Below, piece after piece: positions 6,649 through 16,145 of a stretch of DNA of 48,601 bases; the stretch's first letter is position 1; each line of letters opens with the position of its first letter. Below the pieces are notes generated by a model. It was not told where the DNA came from and did no database searches. It saw only the letters and a list, made by a program, of their open reading frames with translations. This DNA is from MGBC163016 sp964518575 (GTDB lineage: Bacteria > Actinomycetota > Coriobacteriia > Coriobacteriales > Eggerthellaceae): contig CAZFGW010000015.1 in assembly GCA_964518575.1 (NCBI GenBank), positions 1 through 48,601 on the forward strand, read 5' to 3'. Position numbers and translations under genes: made by a program.

Positions 6649-8070
6649 CTACCGTTCGTTTTGGCTTTCCATCATGTTTTTCAATGCCTTGAGATCGGAC
6701 ATATTCATGCCAGCCAAACCGGGGATGGACATGCCGCGCCGCTTCCGTTTCCCCTTCTTGCCCTTCTTAGATTGACGTGCGTCGAAACTCCCGACCATCT
6801 TTTTGACCATCTTGCGCGTCTCGTTGTACTTCTTCATGAGCGCATTGACGTCGGTAACGCTCACCCCGGCACCCCGTGCGATACGCGCACGGCGCGAACC
6901 GTTGAGAACCTCGGGCTTTTCGCGCTCCTCTTTAGTCATGGAATTGATGATCACGACCATATCGTCGAGCGCACCCTCGTCGACCTTGCCTTCACCGAGC
7001 ATCTTATCCCCGCCCGGCATCGCAGAGATGAGCTTGCCGATGCCGCCCATTTTCCGAACCTGCTTGTTCATCATGATGAAGTCGTTGAGCGTGATATTGC
7101 CGCGCGCCATGCGCTCAGCTTCGATCTGCTCCTGCTCCTCTTGTTGGACACGCACCGCGTTCTCGATCAGAGAGACGACATCTCCCATCCCGAGGATACG
7201 CTTCGCCATACGGTCGGGATGGAATGCCTCAAGCGAATCGGGTTTTTCTCCCGAGGAGATGAATTTGATCGGCTTGCCCGTCACTTCGCGCACCGAAAGC
7301 GCACCGCCGCCGCGCGCGTCGCCATCCATCTTCGACATGATGACGCCATCGAAATCGACCTGTTCGGCGAATGCCTGAACCACAGAAACGATGTCCTGAC
7401 CGGTCATGGCATCCACCACCATGAGCACCTCTTCGGGCTCGAGTGCCGCCTTGATAGCAGCAGCTTCCTCCATCATGGCTTCATCCACATGCAACCGACC
7501 CGCCGTGTCGATGATGACAACATCGCGCAGATTGGCGATAGCGTCCTCGATCGCATGCTGGGCGATCTGGACAGGATCAGCGCCGTCTTCGCGATAGACG
7601 CGCACGCCGATCTCACTGCCGAGCGTTTCCAGCTGATCCGCTGCCGCAGGACGATAGATATCACAAGCGGCGAGCAGAGGTGCATGACCCTCGCTCTTCA
7701 GCTTGTAGGCGAGTTTCGCGCACGCGGTCGTTTTGCCCGAGCCCTGCAATCCCACGAGCATAATCACGTTGGGGATCCTGCCTGAGAGATTCAACTTCGC
7801 ATCCGTCCGACCCAAGAGCTCCGTCAATTCGTCCAAAACGATCTTGGTGACATTTTGCGCCGGCGTGAGCGACTCCATGACCTCGCTCGTGAGGCAGCGC
7901 TCTTTCGTGTTCTTGATGAAGGTTTTGACGACCTTGAAGTTCACGTCCGCCTCAAGCAGCGCAAGGCGAATCTCGCGCATGGCGTCATTGATGTCATCTT
8001 CGCTCAAACGCCCTTTCGAGCGAAGCCGGGAGAATACGCCTTGCAAACGTGAAGAGAGACTCTCTAACAT
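6649..8070 (-). CDS. ffh: Signal recognition particle protein Ffh
   Basis: GTPase subunit of the bacterial signal recognition particle; binds 4.5S RNA and signal sequences of nascent membrane proteins and delivers ribosomes to FtsY. The 473-residue protein has the N-terminal helical domain, then the G domain with GLQGSGKTT, CDIYRPAA, DTAGRLHVD and SKMDGDARGG. A methionine-rich M domain follows (about 295-440) and contains the RNA-binding segment around SRRARIARGAGVSV and the GGxxKMxxx-type ends. ATG 8070 is preceded by AAGGAG. It follows ftsY by 78 bases, so both halves of the SRP pathway are made together. No 4.5S RNA gene is evident in the window. Confidence 0.97.
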   Translation of the reverse strand: MLESLSSRLQGVFSRLRSKGRLSEDDINDAMREIRLALLEADVNFKVVKTFIKNTKERCLTSEVMESLTPAQNVTKIVLDELTELLGRTDAKLNLSGRIPNVIMLVGLQGSGKTTACAKLAYKLKSEGHAPLLAACDIYRPAAADQLETLGSEIGVRVYREDGADPVQIAQHAIEDAIANLRDVVIIDTAGRLHVDEAMMEEAAAIKAALEPEEVLMVVDAMTGQDIVSVVQAFAEQVDFDGVIMSKMDGDARGGGALSVREVTGKPIKFISSGEKPDSLEAFHPDRMAKRILGMGDVVSLIENAVRVQQEEQEQIEAERMARGNITLNDFIMMNKQVRKMGGIGKLISAMPGGDKMLGEGKVDEGALDDMVVIINSMTKEEREKPEVLNGSRRARIARGAGVSVTDVNALMKKYNETRKMVKKMVGSFDARQSKKGKKGKRKRRGMSIPGLAGMNMSDLKALKNMMESQNER

Positions 8071-8148
8071 AGGACACTCCTTATCGCAGGTATCACATAT
8101 GCGCGTTTCATCAAAAGATCATGCGGCATCATCGGACATGCCATCGCA

Positions 8149-9102
8149 TTATGCCTCGTCGTCAGGCTCGTCATCGGCTGCTTGACGATCTCTCTCATCA
8201 ATGTTGCCGATGAGCGCCCGCGCGAATTCATGGGCGTCAAAATCCTTGAGGTCATCGATTCCCTCACCTACGCCGATCTTCAAAATCGGCAATCCGAGCT
8301 CATGGGAGATCGCACACGCGATGCCTCCCTTCGCCGTTCCGTCGAGCTTCGTTACGATGAGTCCGTCGAGTTTGAGTGCGCGGTCGAATTCCTTCGCTTG
8401 GGTAAGCCCGTTCTGCCCCGTCGTCGCATCGATGACAAGAATACATTTCACGGGGATCTTCGAGCGCTTGCGCGTGATAGCGACTACTTTCTCAAGCTCA
8501 CGCATGAGATCTGCCGAGGTATGGAGACGCCCCGCGGTATCGATGAGCACCAGATCGGCATCAATGAGCTCAGCGCGCTCGATGGTGTCATAGCACACGC
8601 TTGCCGGATCAGCACCGCGCTCACGGGTGACCATTTCCACCTGCGCCCGCTTTGCCCATACCTCAAGCTGCTCGATAGCAGCCGCGCGAAACGTATCGGC
8701 TGATCCCAAGATCACACGCCGCCCCGCATCCGTTGCCTCTTTGGCAAGCTTGCCCACCGTCGTGGTTTTTCCGGTACCGTTGATCCCAACGAAGAGCAGA
8801 AGCTCTTTTGACTCAGGATCTTCCTCTTCGGCTTCGACGAAGATATCGGCGATCTGGTCCTCAAGTAGATCGAGCACAGCATAGGCATCAGGAAGCGCAA
8901 GTCTCACTGAGCGGTCACGAAGGTTTGATACGATCGTATCCGCCGCTGATGCTCCGATATCGCTCAAGATCAGCGTCTCTTCGAGATCATCCCAAAAATC
9001 GTCATCAAGATCAGGACCGTTCTCGAAAAGAACATTCAAGCTTTCCTTGAGCTTGGTCCGCGATTTGGCAAGACCTTGTTGTATGCGGGAGAAAAATCCC
9101 AT
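8149..9102 (-). CDS. ftsY: Signal recognition particle receptor FtsY
   Basis: Membrane-associated GTPase that docks the Ffh-ribosome complex at the SecYEG translocon. At 317 residues it is a short form lacking the long acidic A domain of E. coli. It starts MGFFSRIQQGL, a short amphipathic lead that probably binds lipid. The NG domain shows GINGTGKTTTVGKLA, DTFRAAAIEQL, DTAGRL and TKLDGTAKGG. The C-terminus carries an acidic tail (ADDEPDDEA) beyond the usual end. ATG 9100-9102 has AAAGAGG upstream. It lies between smc and ffh, a linkage common in Gram-positive bacteria. Confidence 0.97.
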   Translation of the reverse strand: MGFFSRIQQGLAKSRTKLKESLNVLFENGPDLDDDFWDDLEETLILSDIGASAADTIVSNLRDRSVRLALPDAYAVLDLLEDQIADIFVEAEEEDPESKELLLFVGINGTGKTTTVGKLAKEATDAGRRVILGSADTFRAAAIEQLEVWAKRAQVEMVTRERGADPASVCYDTIERAELIDADLVLIDTAGRLHTSADLMRELEKVVAITRKRSKIPVKCILVIDATTGQNGLTQAKEFDRALKLDGLIVTKLDGTAKGGIACAISHELGLPILKIGVGEGIDDLKDFDAHEFARALIGNIDERDRQAADDEPDDEA

Positions 9103-9167
9103 AACCGACCTCTTTCACACCGGCACAATCGATCGCATCGGTTCATTTTATAGCTTTTAGACGCGGT

Positions 9168-12100
9168 TTACAGCTTTTGAGAGACCACTTTAGTCACGCC
9201 ATCGGCTTGCATGGAAACGCCGAAAAGCACGTCAGCTGTCTCCATCGTGCGCCGCTGGTGGGTGATCAAGATGAGCTGCGTTGAAGCGCGCATGTCGTTG
9301 ATGAAGGACACAAGCCGCCTTAGGTTCGTATCATCGAGCGCCGCTTCGACCTCATCGAGAATATAAAACGGTGTGGCGCGCGTGCGATACAAGGCGAACA
9401 GAAGCGCGAGCGCCGTAAGCGATTTCTCACCACCCGACATGAGCGACATCTTCGCAATCCGCTTGCCTGCAGGCTGGGCGTTGACCTCGATGCCGGTATG
9501 TTCGATATCCTCAGGGTCATCGAGAGCAAGATAGCCCCGTCCTCCGGGAAAGAGCATAGAGAAGATCTCCTGGAAATTGTGATCCACCGCATCGAAGGTC
9601 TTGACGAAATCGTCCTTCATCCGCTGCTCGATGATACGATCGATCCGCGTGAGGGACTTCGCCGCGCTTCTCAAGTCATCGAGTTGCTCGGAGAAGTAGT
9701 CATAGCGCTTCTTAAGCTCATCGTATTCCTGCGCTGCGTCAGGGTTGATCGTCCCAAGATTGGCGATGCGTTTGGTCAGCCGAAACGCCTCATCCTCCGC
9801 ACCCATGCGGTCATCGAGCGCGGGAAGGGAAAGCGCGCGGTCAAGCGGGCAGGCGCATTCATCAACGATGACGCTGACCGCCGTTTCGACCTGAATGCCG
9901 AGCTTTGCCTTATCGACGCGAATAGCAGAAAGCTCCTCATGGGCATGGTCGAGCTTTGCTTGCACGCCGCGCAGCGTATCGCGCAGGTCGGAAAGCTCCT
10001 TGTGAACCCCGGAGTTTGCCTGCCGCGCGTTGAGCGCCGCTTGCTCAGTCTGGGCAAGGTGCGCCTTCGCAGCCTCGCTGATCTGCGCAAGAAGAGCAAG
10101 TATCGGGATAATCCGCTCCGCGCTCGCGCGTTTGATGCGCAAAAGCTCGGACGCATCACGCACCGTGCGCTCAGCTTGCTCGATATCCTCGGTATACCTG
10201 TCGTTCACACGGCGAACATAGGTGAGACGCTCGGCAATCTTCGCCGCTTCGAGCTTCGCGGCAGAAAGCGATTCGGTGCACTGGGGAAGTTCCTCTTTCA
10301 AAGGAGCAGCCTCGTCGCTTATGCGGGCAAGCTCCTCACGTGTACGCGCAAGCTCTGCCTGCTCCGCTTCGATGCGCTCAGCAATTTTCTCAGAATCAGG
10401 GCGCGCGGTTTGAACCTCCTGCTCCGCTTCCGCCCGCAGTGTTTGCAAGCGCTCGAGCTCACGCCGGGCGCTCCCGAGTTTTTCAGCGCTTTGGTCCGCC
10501 AAGGCACGGGCGCTTTGAGCCGAACCCTTGAGTGTGGCGAGGCTCTCGGTGAGTTTGAGACTTTCCTCTTGAGCATGGCGAAGCGCCTCTTGCGCTTCTT
10601 CAGCATCAGCTTGCGCGTGCACTGAGGCATCGTGGGCGGATGTGAGGGTGCGCTTCAGCTCCTCTATCCGTTTGAGGCGTTTGAGTACTCCGGCATCGTC
10701 GACCACGTTCTGACCAATGGTGACCATACCGGATGGCCAAACGATACAGCCGTCCTTCGTGACGAAACGATAACCGAAGGTATCCGCACGGTGTGCACTG
10801 AGCGCCTCGTCAATGTCATCAACAACAACGACGTCCCAAAGCCGCGCGTCGACCGCAGGAAATGAAGCACTTTCGCACGTGATATGGTCGATAAGTTTCG
10901 TTCCGTATCCCAGGTCATAGGCAGGATGGGAGCTCAAGGTGCGTGAAGAGCCCTCGTCGGTGATCACAAACGTTACCGGGCCGTCAGCACTCGCAAGGTC
11001 GGCTTCGCGATAGACCTTGAGCAGCGTTGATGAGTCTTGAATCAGAATTGCATTGATTTCTTGACCCAACAGCGTCTCGGTGATGCCTTCGTACCCATCA
11101 TCGGTTTTGATCGTATGGGACAAGGTGGAGAAGGTGTCAGCCTGCTCGGTCAAATAAGCCTCGACTGCTTCGCGGGCATGACCGGAAAGCGCCGCTTCCT
11201 TCCGCTCGAGCTCTTCGAGCGCCTCGATTTGGGCAGCAATAGCTTTCTCCGCGGAAGCCGCATCATCGCTTGCCGCCTGGGCGCGCGTGCGTGCTTGCAA
11301 ACATGTTCCCACGAGTTCACGCGCATGTTTTTCCTGCGCATCAACACTGCGCAACGTATCCTCGAGCGTTTCTGCCTCGGTCTGGGCATGCTTTGCGTCT
11401 GCGCTCAAACGCGCAAGTTGGATATCGAGCTCGGCGGCATGCCCTTCGAGCACCTTCATATGGGCAAGCCCGTTCGCCACCGTCTCCTGCATTGCCTGAC
11501 GCTCTTCGCGAAGATGACTGATGCTGCGCTCGAGCTTTGTGCAGATGTCGGTAAGGGTTGCGATTGTACCCTCGTCGTGCTTGAGCTTCTCATTCAGCTC
11601 ACTCGCGCGCTTTGAGTATGTTTCTACCTCGACATCAATGCGCTCCCGAGCGCGTTGCGCTTCTTCAAGACTAACCGTGTTCGTCGCACGTTCACGGACG
11701 AAGCGCTCTGAGCGCGCTTTCTGCTCTTCGATCTCGATCTCAATCTCATGGGAGCGATCCAGTGCACTGCGCCTACGGTCGGCAACGATCGTGCTTGTGG
11801 AAGCAAGCTTATCGATGGCGGCAGACGTGAGTTGCTGCAAACGAGACAGCTCACCCGCTCCGCGGGAATCGGCTCTGACCTTCTCCTCGAGCTCCCTTAT
11901 GTTCTCATTGAGTTTCTCTATGTGCTCTTTGAAACCGCTGACCGTGCGCTCGCTATCCGCTTCCGCTTCCTGCTTGAGGGCGTGTTGCTCTTGGAGCGCG
12001 CGCAGCGTATCGACCGCAAGGGAAAGTTTGATATCGGAAAGCTGCCCGGATAGCTCCGCATAGGTCCGCGCCCGCTTCGCCTTGCGCTCAAGCGGTCCAA

Positions 12101-12704
12101 GTTGGCGTCCAACTTCTGCAGTGATATCGGAGACGCGCTCAACGTATTGAGCCATCTTCTCGAGCTTGCGCTGGCTTTTCGCCATCCGCTGCTTATGTTT
12201 GAGGGTGCCGGCTGCCTCTTCGATGAGTAAACGCCGATCTTCAGGTTTGGAGCGGAGTACGGAATCGAGGGCGCCCTGCGAGATGATGGAGTGCGTTCCG
12301 CTACCCAGACCGGAATCGTGCAGAATCTCAAGCACGTCCATTCTGCGCGCGATTGTTCCGTTGATCAGATATTCGCTCTCGCCTGAGCGGTACATGCGCC
12401 GCGCAATTGAGATCTCATCGAACTCGAGCGGAATGGTATGGTCGGTATTGTCCAAAACGAGCGTCACTTCGGCAACAGAGGTCGCCTTGCGTGCACTCGA
12501 GCCAGCAAAGATGACGTCCTCCATGGATTGCCCGCGCAAGTTCTTGGCATTGCGCTCGCCTAAGACCCAAAGAACCGCATCAAGGATGTTCGATTTTCCC
12601 GATCCATTCGGACCGACAACCGCCGTGATGCCGGGCTCGAGGTTCAAAGAAACTCGATCCGCAAAGGATTTGAATCCCTTCATCGTCAGCGATTTCAAAT
12701 ACAT
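9168..12704 (-). CDS. smc: Chromosome segregation protein SMC
   Basis: Condensin ATPase that organises and separates chromosomes, working with ScpA/ScpB (not in this window). The 1178-residue protein is the normal SMC length. The N-terminal head has Walker A GPNGSGKS (31-38). Long coiled coils at about 165-500 and 670-1000 flank a hinge near 510-660. The C-terminal head has the signature LMSGGEKSLTALAL and Walker B ILDEVEAALDD. Residues in the coils are rich in A, E, R and K with heptad character. ATG 12702-12704 follows the rnc stop by 5 bases, so translation is probably coupled. Confidence 0.97.
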   Translation of the reverse strand: MYLKSLTMKGFKSFADRVSLNLEPGITAVVGPNGSGKSNILDAVLWVLGERNAKNLRGQSMEDVIFAGSSARKATSVAEVTLVLDNTDHTIPLEFDEISIARRMYRSGESEYLINGTIARRMDVLEILHDSGLGSGTHSIISQGALDSVLRSKPEDRRLLIEEAAGTLKHKQRMAKSQRKLEKMAQYVERVSDITAEVGRQLGPLERKAKRARTYAELSGQLSDIKLSLAVDTLRALQEQHALKQEAEADSERTVSGFKEHIEKLNENIRELEEKVRADSRGAGELSRLQQLTSAAIDKLASTSTIVADRRRSALDRSHEIEIEIEEQKARSERFVRERATNTVSLEEAQRARERIDVEVETYSKRASELNEKLKHDEGTIATLTDICTKLERSISHLREERQAMQETVANGLAHMKVLEGHAAELDIQLARLSADAKHAQTEAETLEDTLRSVDAQEKHARELVGTCLQARTRAQAASDDAASAEKAIAAQIEALEELERKEAALSGHAREAVEAYLTEQADTFSTLSHTIKTDDGYEGITETLLGQEINAILIQDSSTLLKVYREADLASADGPVTFVITDEGSSRTLSSHPAYDLGYGTKLIDHITCESASFPAVDARLWDVVVVDDIDEALSAHRADTFGYRFVTKDGCIVWPSGMVTIGQNVVDDAGVLKRLKRIEELKRTLTSAHDASVHAQADAEEAQEALRHAQEESLKLTESLATLKGSAQSARALADQSAEKLGSARRELERLQTLRAEAEQEVQTARPDSEKIAERIEAEQAELARTREELARISDEAAPLKEELPQCTESLSAAKLEAAKIAERLTYVRRVNDRYTEDIEQAERTVRDASELLRIKRASAERIIPILALLAQISEAAKAHLAQTEQAALNARQANSGVHKELSDLRDTLRGVQAKLDHAHEELSAIRVDKAKLGIQVETAVSVIVDECACPLDRALSLPALDDRMGAEDEAFRLTKRIANLGTINPDAAQEYDELKKRYDYFSEQLDDLRSAAKSLTRIDRIIEQRMKDDFVKTFDAVDHNFQEIFSMLFPGGRGYLALDDPEDIEHTGIEVNAQPAGKRIAKMSLMSGGEKSLTALALLFALYRTRATPFYILDEVEAALDDTNLRRLVSFINDMRASTQLILITHQRRTMETADVLFGVSMQADGVTKVVSQKL

Positions 12705-12709
12705 AGGGC

Positions 12710-13600
12710 TTATGCCTGCTTCTTTTTCGCGGCTTCTTTGGCAGCTTTGATCTCTTTGCGCTCCTGAACGCGTGCCTCTTTCGCGCGCTTATATGCTGCA
12801 TCGCGCTCCGCTTTGGCAGCGACCTTGTCCGCCTTCGCCTTCTTGGCAGCCTCCGCCTTCTTCTTCTTTGCTTCCTCGTTGAGTCCCATGCCGAAAAACT
12901 CGCTCAGCCGAGCGAGGGTCGACTTGGCAGCTTGGCTCTCCGCCTCCTTTTTCGTGCGCCCCGTTCCCCGGGCAAGCGCCTGCTCGCCCGCATAGACCTG
13001 CGAGATGAACGTCCGGTCATGGGGTGGACCTTGCGTTTCAACAAGTTTATAGGTCGGGGTGATGCCATCGACCTGAAGCTTTTCCTGCAAAGCACTCTTG
13101 GGATTCTCGGGCTCTTTTGCAAGTTCCACAGACATCTTGGGAATCAAAGTCCGCTCAACAAACGCATTCGCCGCTTCGATACCACCATCGAGATAGAGCG
13201 CCGCAACCACGGCTTCATACACATTTTCGAGCGCCGAGTGCAATCCACGCCGCCCTGTCCCCGTTTCGGAGGAGCCGAACACGATGATATCGGCGAAACC
13301 GAGGTGTGAGGCGACTTCAGCAAGGCTAGAGCCTGACACCAACGACACCTTGATACGCGTAAGACCGCCCTCATCAAGTCCGGGATAGCGATGAAATGCG
13401 ATGGAGGCGACGATGGCGCCAAGGATCGAGTCACCCAAAAATTCAAGGCGCTCGTAGGAGAATTTGACCGACTTCCCCTCGGTCGCAGAAGGATGTGTGA
13501 TGGCAGCAAAAAGAAGCTCTTTGTCTTGGAACCGGTAGTCCAAGATCTTCTGAGCATCTTCGACATTGCGTCTTTGTTCGTCGGTGAATTCCATGATCAC
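12710..13600 (-). CDS. rnc: Ribonuclease III with Ala/Lys-rich C-terminal tail
   Basis: Double-strand-specific endonuclease that processes rRNA precursors and regulates mRNAs. The catalytic domain (about 1-160) includes the signature ERLEFLGDSILG (50-61) and the second acidic site ENVYEAVVAALYLDGG. A double-stranded RNA-binding domain spans about 167-235, with GTGRTKKEAESQAA. The remaining ~55 residues are an Ala/Lys/Glu tail not found in E. coli RNase III (226 residues), which explains the 296-residue length. The GTG start at 13598-13600 overlaps the plsX stop by 4 bases and has AAGGA 6 bases upstream; an ATG two codons later is an alternative. The order plsX-rnc-smc-ftsY-ffh is well known in Gram-positive bacteria. 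Confidence 0.95.
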   Translation of the reverse strand: MIMEFTDEQRRNVEDAQKILDYRFQDKELLFAAITHPSATEGKSVKFSYERLEFLGDSILGAIVASIAFHRYPGLDEGGLTRIKVSLVSGSSLAEVASHLGFADIIVFGSSETGTGRRGLHSALENVYEAVVAALYLDGGIEAANAFVERTLIPKMSVELAKEPENPKSALQEKLQVDGITPTYKLVETQGPPHDRTFISQVYAGEQALARGTGRTKKEAESQAAKSTLARLSEFFGMGLNEEAKKKKAEAAKKAKADKVAAKAERDAAYKRAKEARVQERKEIKAAKEAAKKKQA

Positions 13601-14613
13601 GAAGCGTCCTTCGACGTCTGTTCCTGTTCGGCCAGACTATGTGCGATCTTCGAAGTCACATCGGCGCGCACATATTCCGCGGTAGCACGGATGCCGTTTT
13701 CGATCGCAAGAGCATTCGACGAACCATGTCCGATGACGCAGGCGCCATTGATCCCCAGAAGCGGACTACCCCCGAAGCGGTCGGGATCGACCCGATCCTT
13801 CAGCGCCTTCACTTTCGGCATGAGCAGCATCGCTCCCACCTTCGCCACAAGATCAGAGGTAAACGCCTCTTTCAAATACGTGAATAGAAGCTTCGACGTG
13901 CCCTCAATCGTTTTCAAGCAGACATTGCCCGTGAATCCGTCGGTGACAACCACGTCGAACGCGCCTTGAAGAAGATCTTTGCCCTCGCAATTCCCTTTGA
14001 ACTGCGGAACACTCTGGGCAAGTAGCGTGTATGAATCCAAAGCAAGCGAAGAGCCTTTGGTCTCCTCTTCGCCTATATTGAGCAATCCGACAGAGGCATT
14101 CGACACCCCCATGACAGCTTCCATATAGCTGACACCCATGTGGGCGAATTGCGCGATATAGGCGGCTTTGCAATCAGCATTAGCTCCCACGTCCAGCAGC
14201 ATGACCGGACGCTCCTGAGCGGGAATGACCACCCCGAGTGCGGGACGTTTGACGGATTTGATGCGCCCGATCGTGAGCGTTGCCGCCGCAAGACACGCAC
14301 CTGTTGATCCAGCAGAAAAAAAGCCGTCGGCATCTCTGTCCTTGACCAGACGGCAGCCGACGACAATGGATGAATCTTTCTTCTGACGCACCGCATGGGC
14401 GGGATGTTCTCCCATGCCGATAATCTCAGAAGCGGGTTGCGGAATCACGCGTTCATGTTCACGCGCGAACGCTTCGACCACAGAGGGGGTACCGCACAGA
14501 TAAAGGGAGAGGTCGGCGTCAGCGGCTAAAGCCCGGGCGCACCCTTCAAGCACAACACCAGGAGCGTTGTCCCCGCCCATGGCATCAACTGCGACCTTGA
14601 CCTGTTTAGCCAC
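13597..14613 (-). CDS. plsX: Phosphate acyltransferase PlsX
   Basis: Converts acyl-ACP to acyl-phosphate, the donor used by PlsY in the first step of phospholipid synthesis. It works at the inner face of the membrane. The protein begins AKQVKVAVDAMGGDNAP, the family hallmark. Other features seen are STGACLAAATL, VGANADCKA, VVTDGFTGNVCLKTIEG and GINGACVIGHGSS. I prefer GTG at 14611-14613 because GAGGGG lies 6 bases before it; an ATG six codons upstream (14631) lacks a ribosome-binding site. The resulting 338 residues match the family. It shares this transcript with a FakA homologue upstream, whose product (acyl-phosphate, with FakB) feeds the same PlsX/PlsY pool. Confidence 0.95.
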   Translation of the reverse strand: MAKQVKVAVDAMGGDNAPGVVLEGCARALAADADLSLYLCGTPSVVEAFAREHERVIPQPASEIIGMGEHPAHAVRQKKDSSIVVGCRLVKDRDADGFFSAGSTGACLAAATLTIGRIKSVKRPALGVVIPAQERPVMLLDVGANADCKAAYIAQFAHMGVSYMEAVMGVSNASVGLLNIGEEETKGSSLALDSYTLLAQSVPQFKGNCEGKDLLQGAFDVVVTDGFTGNVCLKTIEGTSKLLFTYLKEAFTSDLVAKVGAMLLMPKVKALKDRVDPDRFGGSPLLGINGACVIGHGSSNALAIENGIRATAEYVRADVTSKIAHSLAEQEQTSKDAS

Positions 14614-14685
14614 ACCTAACCCCTCAATCATCTACGTAGTTGAGTCCCTGAATCGATTCGGACACAAGGCTAAACGACAAGATGC

Positions 14686-14865
14686 TTAATCTGTTTCGAT
14701 GACTTCTCTGTCTTTGTAGTAACCGCAATTGGGGCAAACGCGATGGGGAAGCTTAACTTCGCCGCACTGCGGGCAAAGCGAACGAGCCGGAGCGGCGATT
14801 TTATCATGGGCGCTTCTGCGTTGCCTCGTACGAATACGACCCATTTTTTGCTTAGGTACAGCCAC
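14686..14865 (-). CDS. rpmF: 50S ribosomal protein L32
   Basis: A 59-residue basic zinc-binding ribosomal protein. It begins AVPKQKMGRIRTRQRRSAHD and carries CPQCG and CPNCG, the four zinc ligands of the C+ form of L32. The GTG start at 14863-14865 has AGGAGGA 6 bases upstream. It sits between DUF177 and plsX, the arrangement seen in most bacteria (yceD-rpmF-plsX). A 197-base gap separates it from DUF177; I found no gene in that gap. Confidence 0.97.
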   Translation of the reverse strand: MAVPKQKMGRIRTRQRRSAHDKIAAPARSLCPQCGEVKLPHRVCPNCGYYKDREVIETD

Positions 14866-15063
14866 GAGTGATCCTCCTATGATGTATACAACGGTTGTTT
14901 AACCCGTCACACTGCTGTTTTCACACGAAGCATCAGTTTAACAAACTCCCTAAGCGTTATCAATAAGATTCTTAGGCGAACGTGCGTGTGAAATGTGAAA
15001 GATTACATGCAACATCCTATCTCCATCCCACGCAAAGAAAACGCTTCAAGCGCAGGCGAATGA

Positions 15064-15606
15064 TTAATCTGAGAGTTTGAGGTCCTTGAGTACTGTAAAC
15101 GGATTGCTCGCATCTTCTTCAGGTGGTACTTGTGTGCATTGACATGGCTCTGTATTCAGATCGGCTCCGCAGTGTGGGCAAATGCCTTTGCAGTCCTCTT
15201 TGCAGAGCAATATCCGCGGAAAAGCAAGGACGAGCGCGGCGGTGATCGGACCGGTCAGATCAATGGTGTGGTCCTCCCCCATAATCTCGAACTCATCCTC
15301 TTCAAGATCGGTCGTGAGCGCATCTTCGGCGTGCAGCAAATACAAGGTGTCGATCTCACCCTCAAGATCAAGCGTCATATCAGCCAAACACCGCGCACAG
15401 TTCGTCTGTACGTTCGCGCGAGCGCTGCCACACACCAAAAGGGAATCCCCCACATTCGTGATATCCGCCTCCCAAGAAACGGGGTCAAGGAAGGTGATGG
15501 TATCGGGACCGATGGTAAGTTCATCGAAAACATCTTCACCCTGAACATGCATGCATTGCGCCGGATCGAAAAGCTCCTGAGGAATGGGTATGCGAATCGG
15601 GTTCAT
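15064..15606 (-). CDS. DUF177 (YceD-like) protein
   Basis: A 180-residue member of the DUF177/YceD family, known for its fixed linkage to rpmF and implicated in 23S rRNA or L32 metabolism in other organisms; the biochemical role is not settled. Visible here are CARCL in the middle, an acidic stretch, and a C-terminal cysteine cluster CKEDCKGICPHCGADL followed by CQC, which probably binds zinc. ATG 15604-15606 has GGAGG 5 bases upstream. Immediately before that ribosome-binding site lies an intrinsic terminator-like hairpin, leaving almost no room for a separate promoter. Expression may therefore depend on read-through. Confidence 0.9.
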   Translation of the reverse strand: MNPIRIPIPQELFDPAQCMHVQGEDVFDELTIGPDTITFLDPVSWEADITNVGDSLLVCGSARANVQTNCARCLADMTLDLEGEIDTLYLLHAEDALTTDLEEDEFEIMGEDHTIDLTGPITAALVLAFPRILLCKEDCKGICPHCGADLNTEPCQCTQVPPEEDASNPFTVLKDLKLSD

Positions 15607-15616
15607 AAAAACCTCC

Positions 15617-15649
15617 AAATAAAAACCGCCCGAACAGCAGTGCGGGCGG
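15617..15649 (-). terminator. Terminator or attenuator abutting the DUF177 ribosome-binding site
   Basis: On the minus strand a 7-bp all-GC stem (15643-15649 with 15626-15632) with a 10-base loop is followed by TTTTTATTT. The T run ends 1 base before the Shine-Dalgarno of DUF177 and 10 bases before its start codon. It stands 26 bases after the stop of the coiled-coil gene. Position suggests either a partial terminator or a regulated attenuator for DUF177-rpmF-plsX. Confidence 0.75.
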
Positions 15650-15674
15650 CATGATGAATGCGGTCGGTTACGCG

Positions 15675-16145
15675 TTAGCGCACGTTCAGCGAATTCGAGT
15701 TCAAGCGTTCGCGAACCCGTTGCACCTGTCCAAGGACATTGCCGAGGCTCTGCTCGACGTGACCAAAGACCTCGTTTGCGTAATCTTCGGCGCCTGCGCG
15801 GGTTTCGCGCTCGAGCTCACGGGCGTCAGCCATGATGATCTCCGCTTGTTGCTGTGAGATACGCACGATCTCCTGCTCGGAGGCGATCGTCATCGCCTGG
15901 CTGCGCGCATCCTCAATGAGGCGGTTCGCCTCATCCTCAGCGTCTTCGAGAAGAGCTTGGCGCTCGCGCACGATTTGCCGCGCCTGTGCGAATTCGCTGG
16001 GGAAGATGTCACGGATCTCATCCATGATCTCAAAGGCAGCGGAGATATCCACCTGCCGCATATTGCTTTTGCCGAAGCACGGCTTTGAATCTTCAAGAAG
16101 AATGGAGAGCTCTTCGAGCAAGCCAAGTACGCCGGTCTCGTCCAT
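15675..16145 (-). CDS. Coiled-coil protein, DivIVA-like
   Basis: A 156-residue protein without a recognised catalytic domain. Residues ~50-150 form a long charged coiled coil (ARQIVRERQALLEDAEDEAN and repeats of the AxxIIxxA kind), resembling DivIVA-type or ATP-synthase-b-type helices. Residues 1-45 include a short lead, MDETGVLGLLEELSILLEDS. No membrane segment is seen. ATG 16145 has GAGGAAGG 6 bases upstream. In related genomes a protein of this type lies beside rsmD/coaD and DUF177-rpmF; here it lies between rsmD and DUF177. A structural role in division or cell-pole organisation is only a guess. Confidence 0.7.
   Translation of the reverse strand: MDETGVLGLLEELSILLEDSKPCFGKSNMRQVDISAAFEIMDEIRDIFPSEFAQARQIVRERQALLEDAEDEANRLIEDARSQAMTIASEQEIVRISQQQAEIIMADARELERETRAGAEDYANEVFGHVEQSLGNVLGQVQRVRERLNSNSLNVR

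Noticed and set aside
6661..7785. Plus-strand open frame of 374 codons
   Set aside because: It is antisense to ffh and rich in His/Asp/Arg, a common mirror of GC-rich coding sequence. No recognisable domain or ribosome-binding site.
9498..10625. Plus-strand open frame of 375 codons
   Set aside because: Antisense to the smc coiled coils, with Arg/Leu-rich composition produced by the Ala/Glu-rich codons of smc.
15007..15020. A 14-base sequence shared with 5606-5619
   Set aside because: It lies in opposite orientation, in unrelated leaders, with no extension of similarity, so it is probably a chance match.
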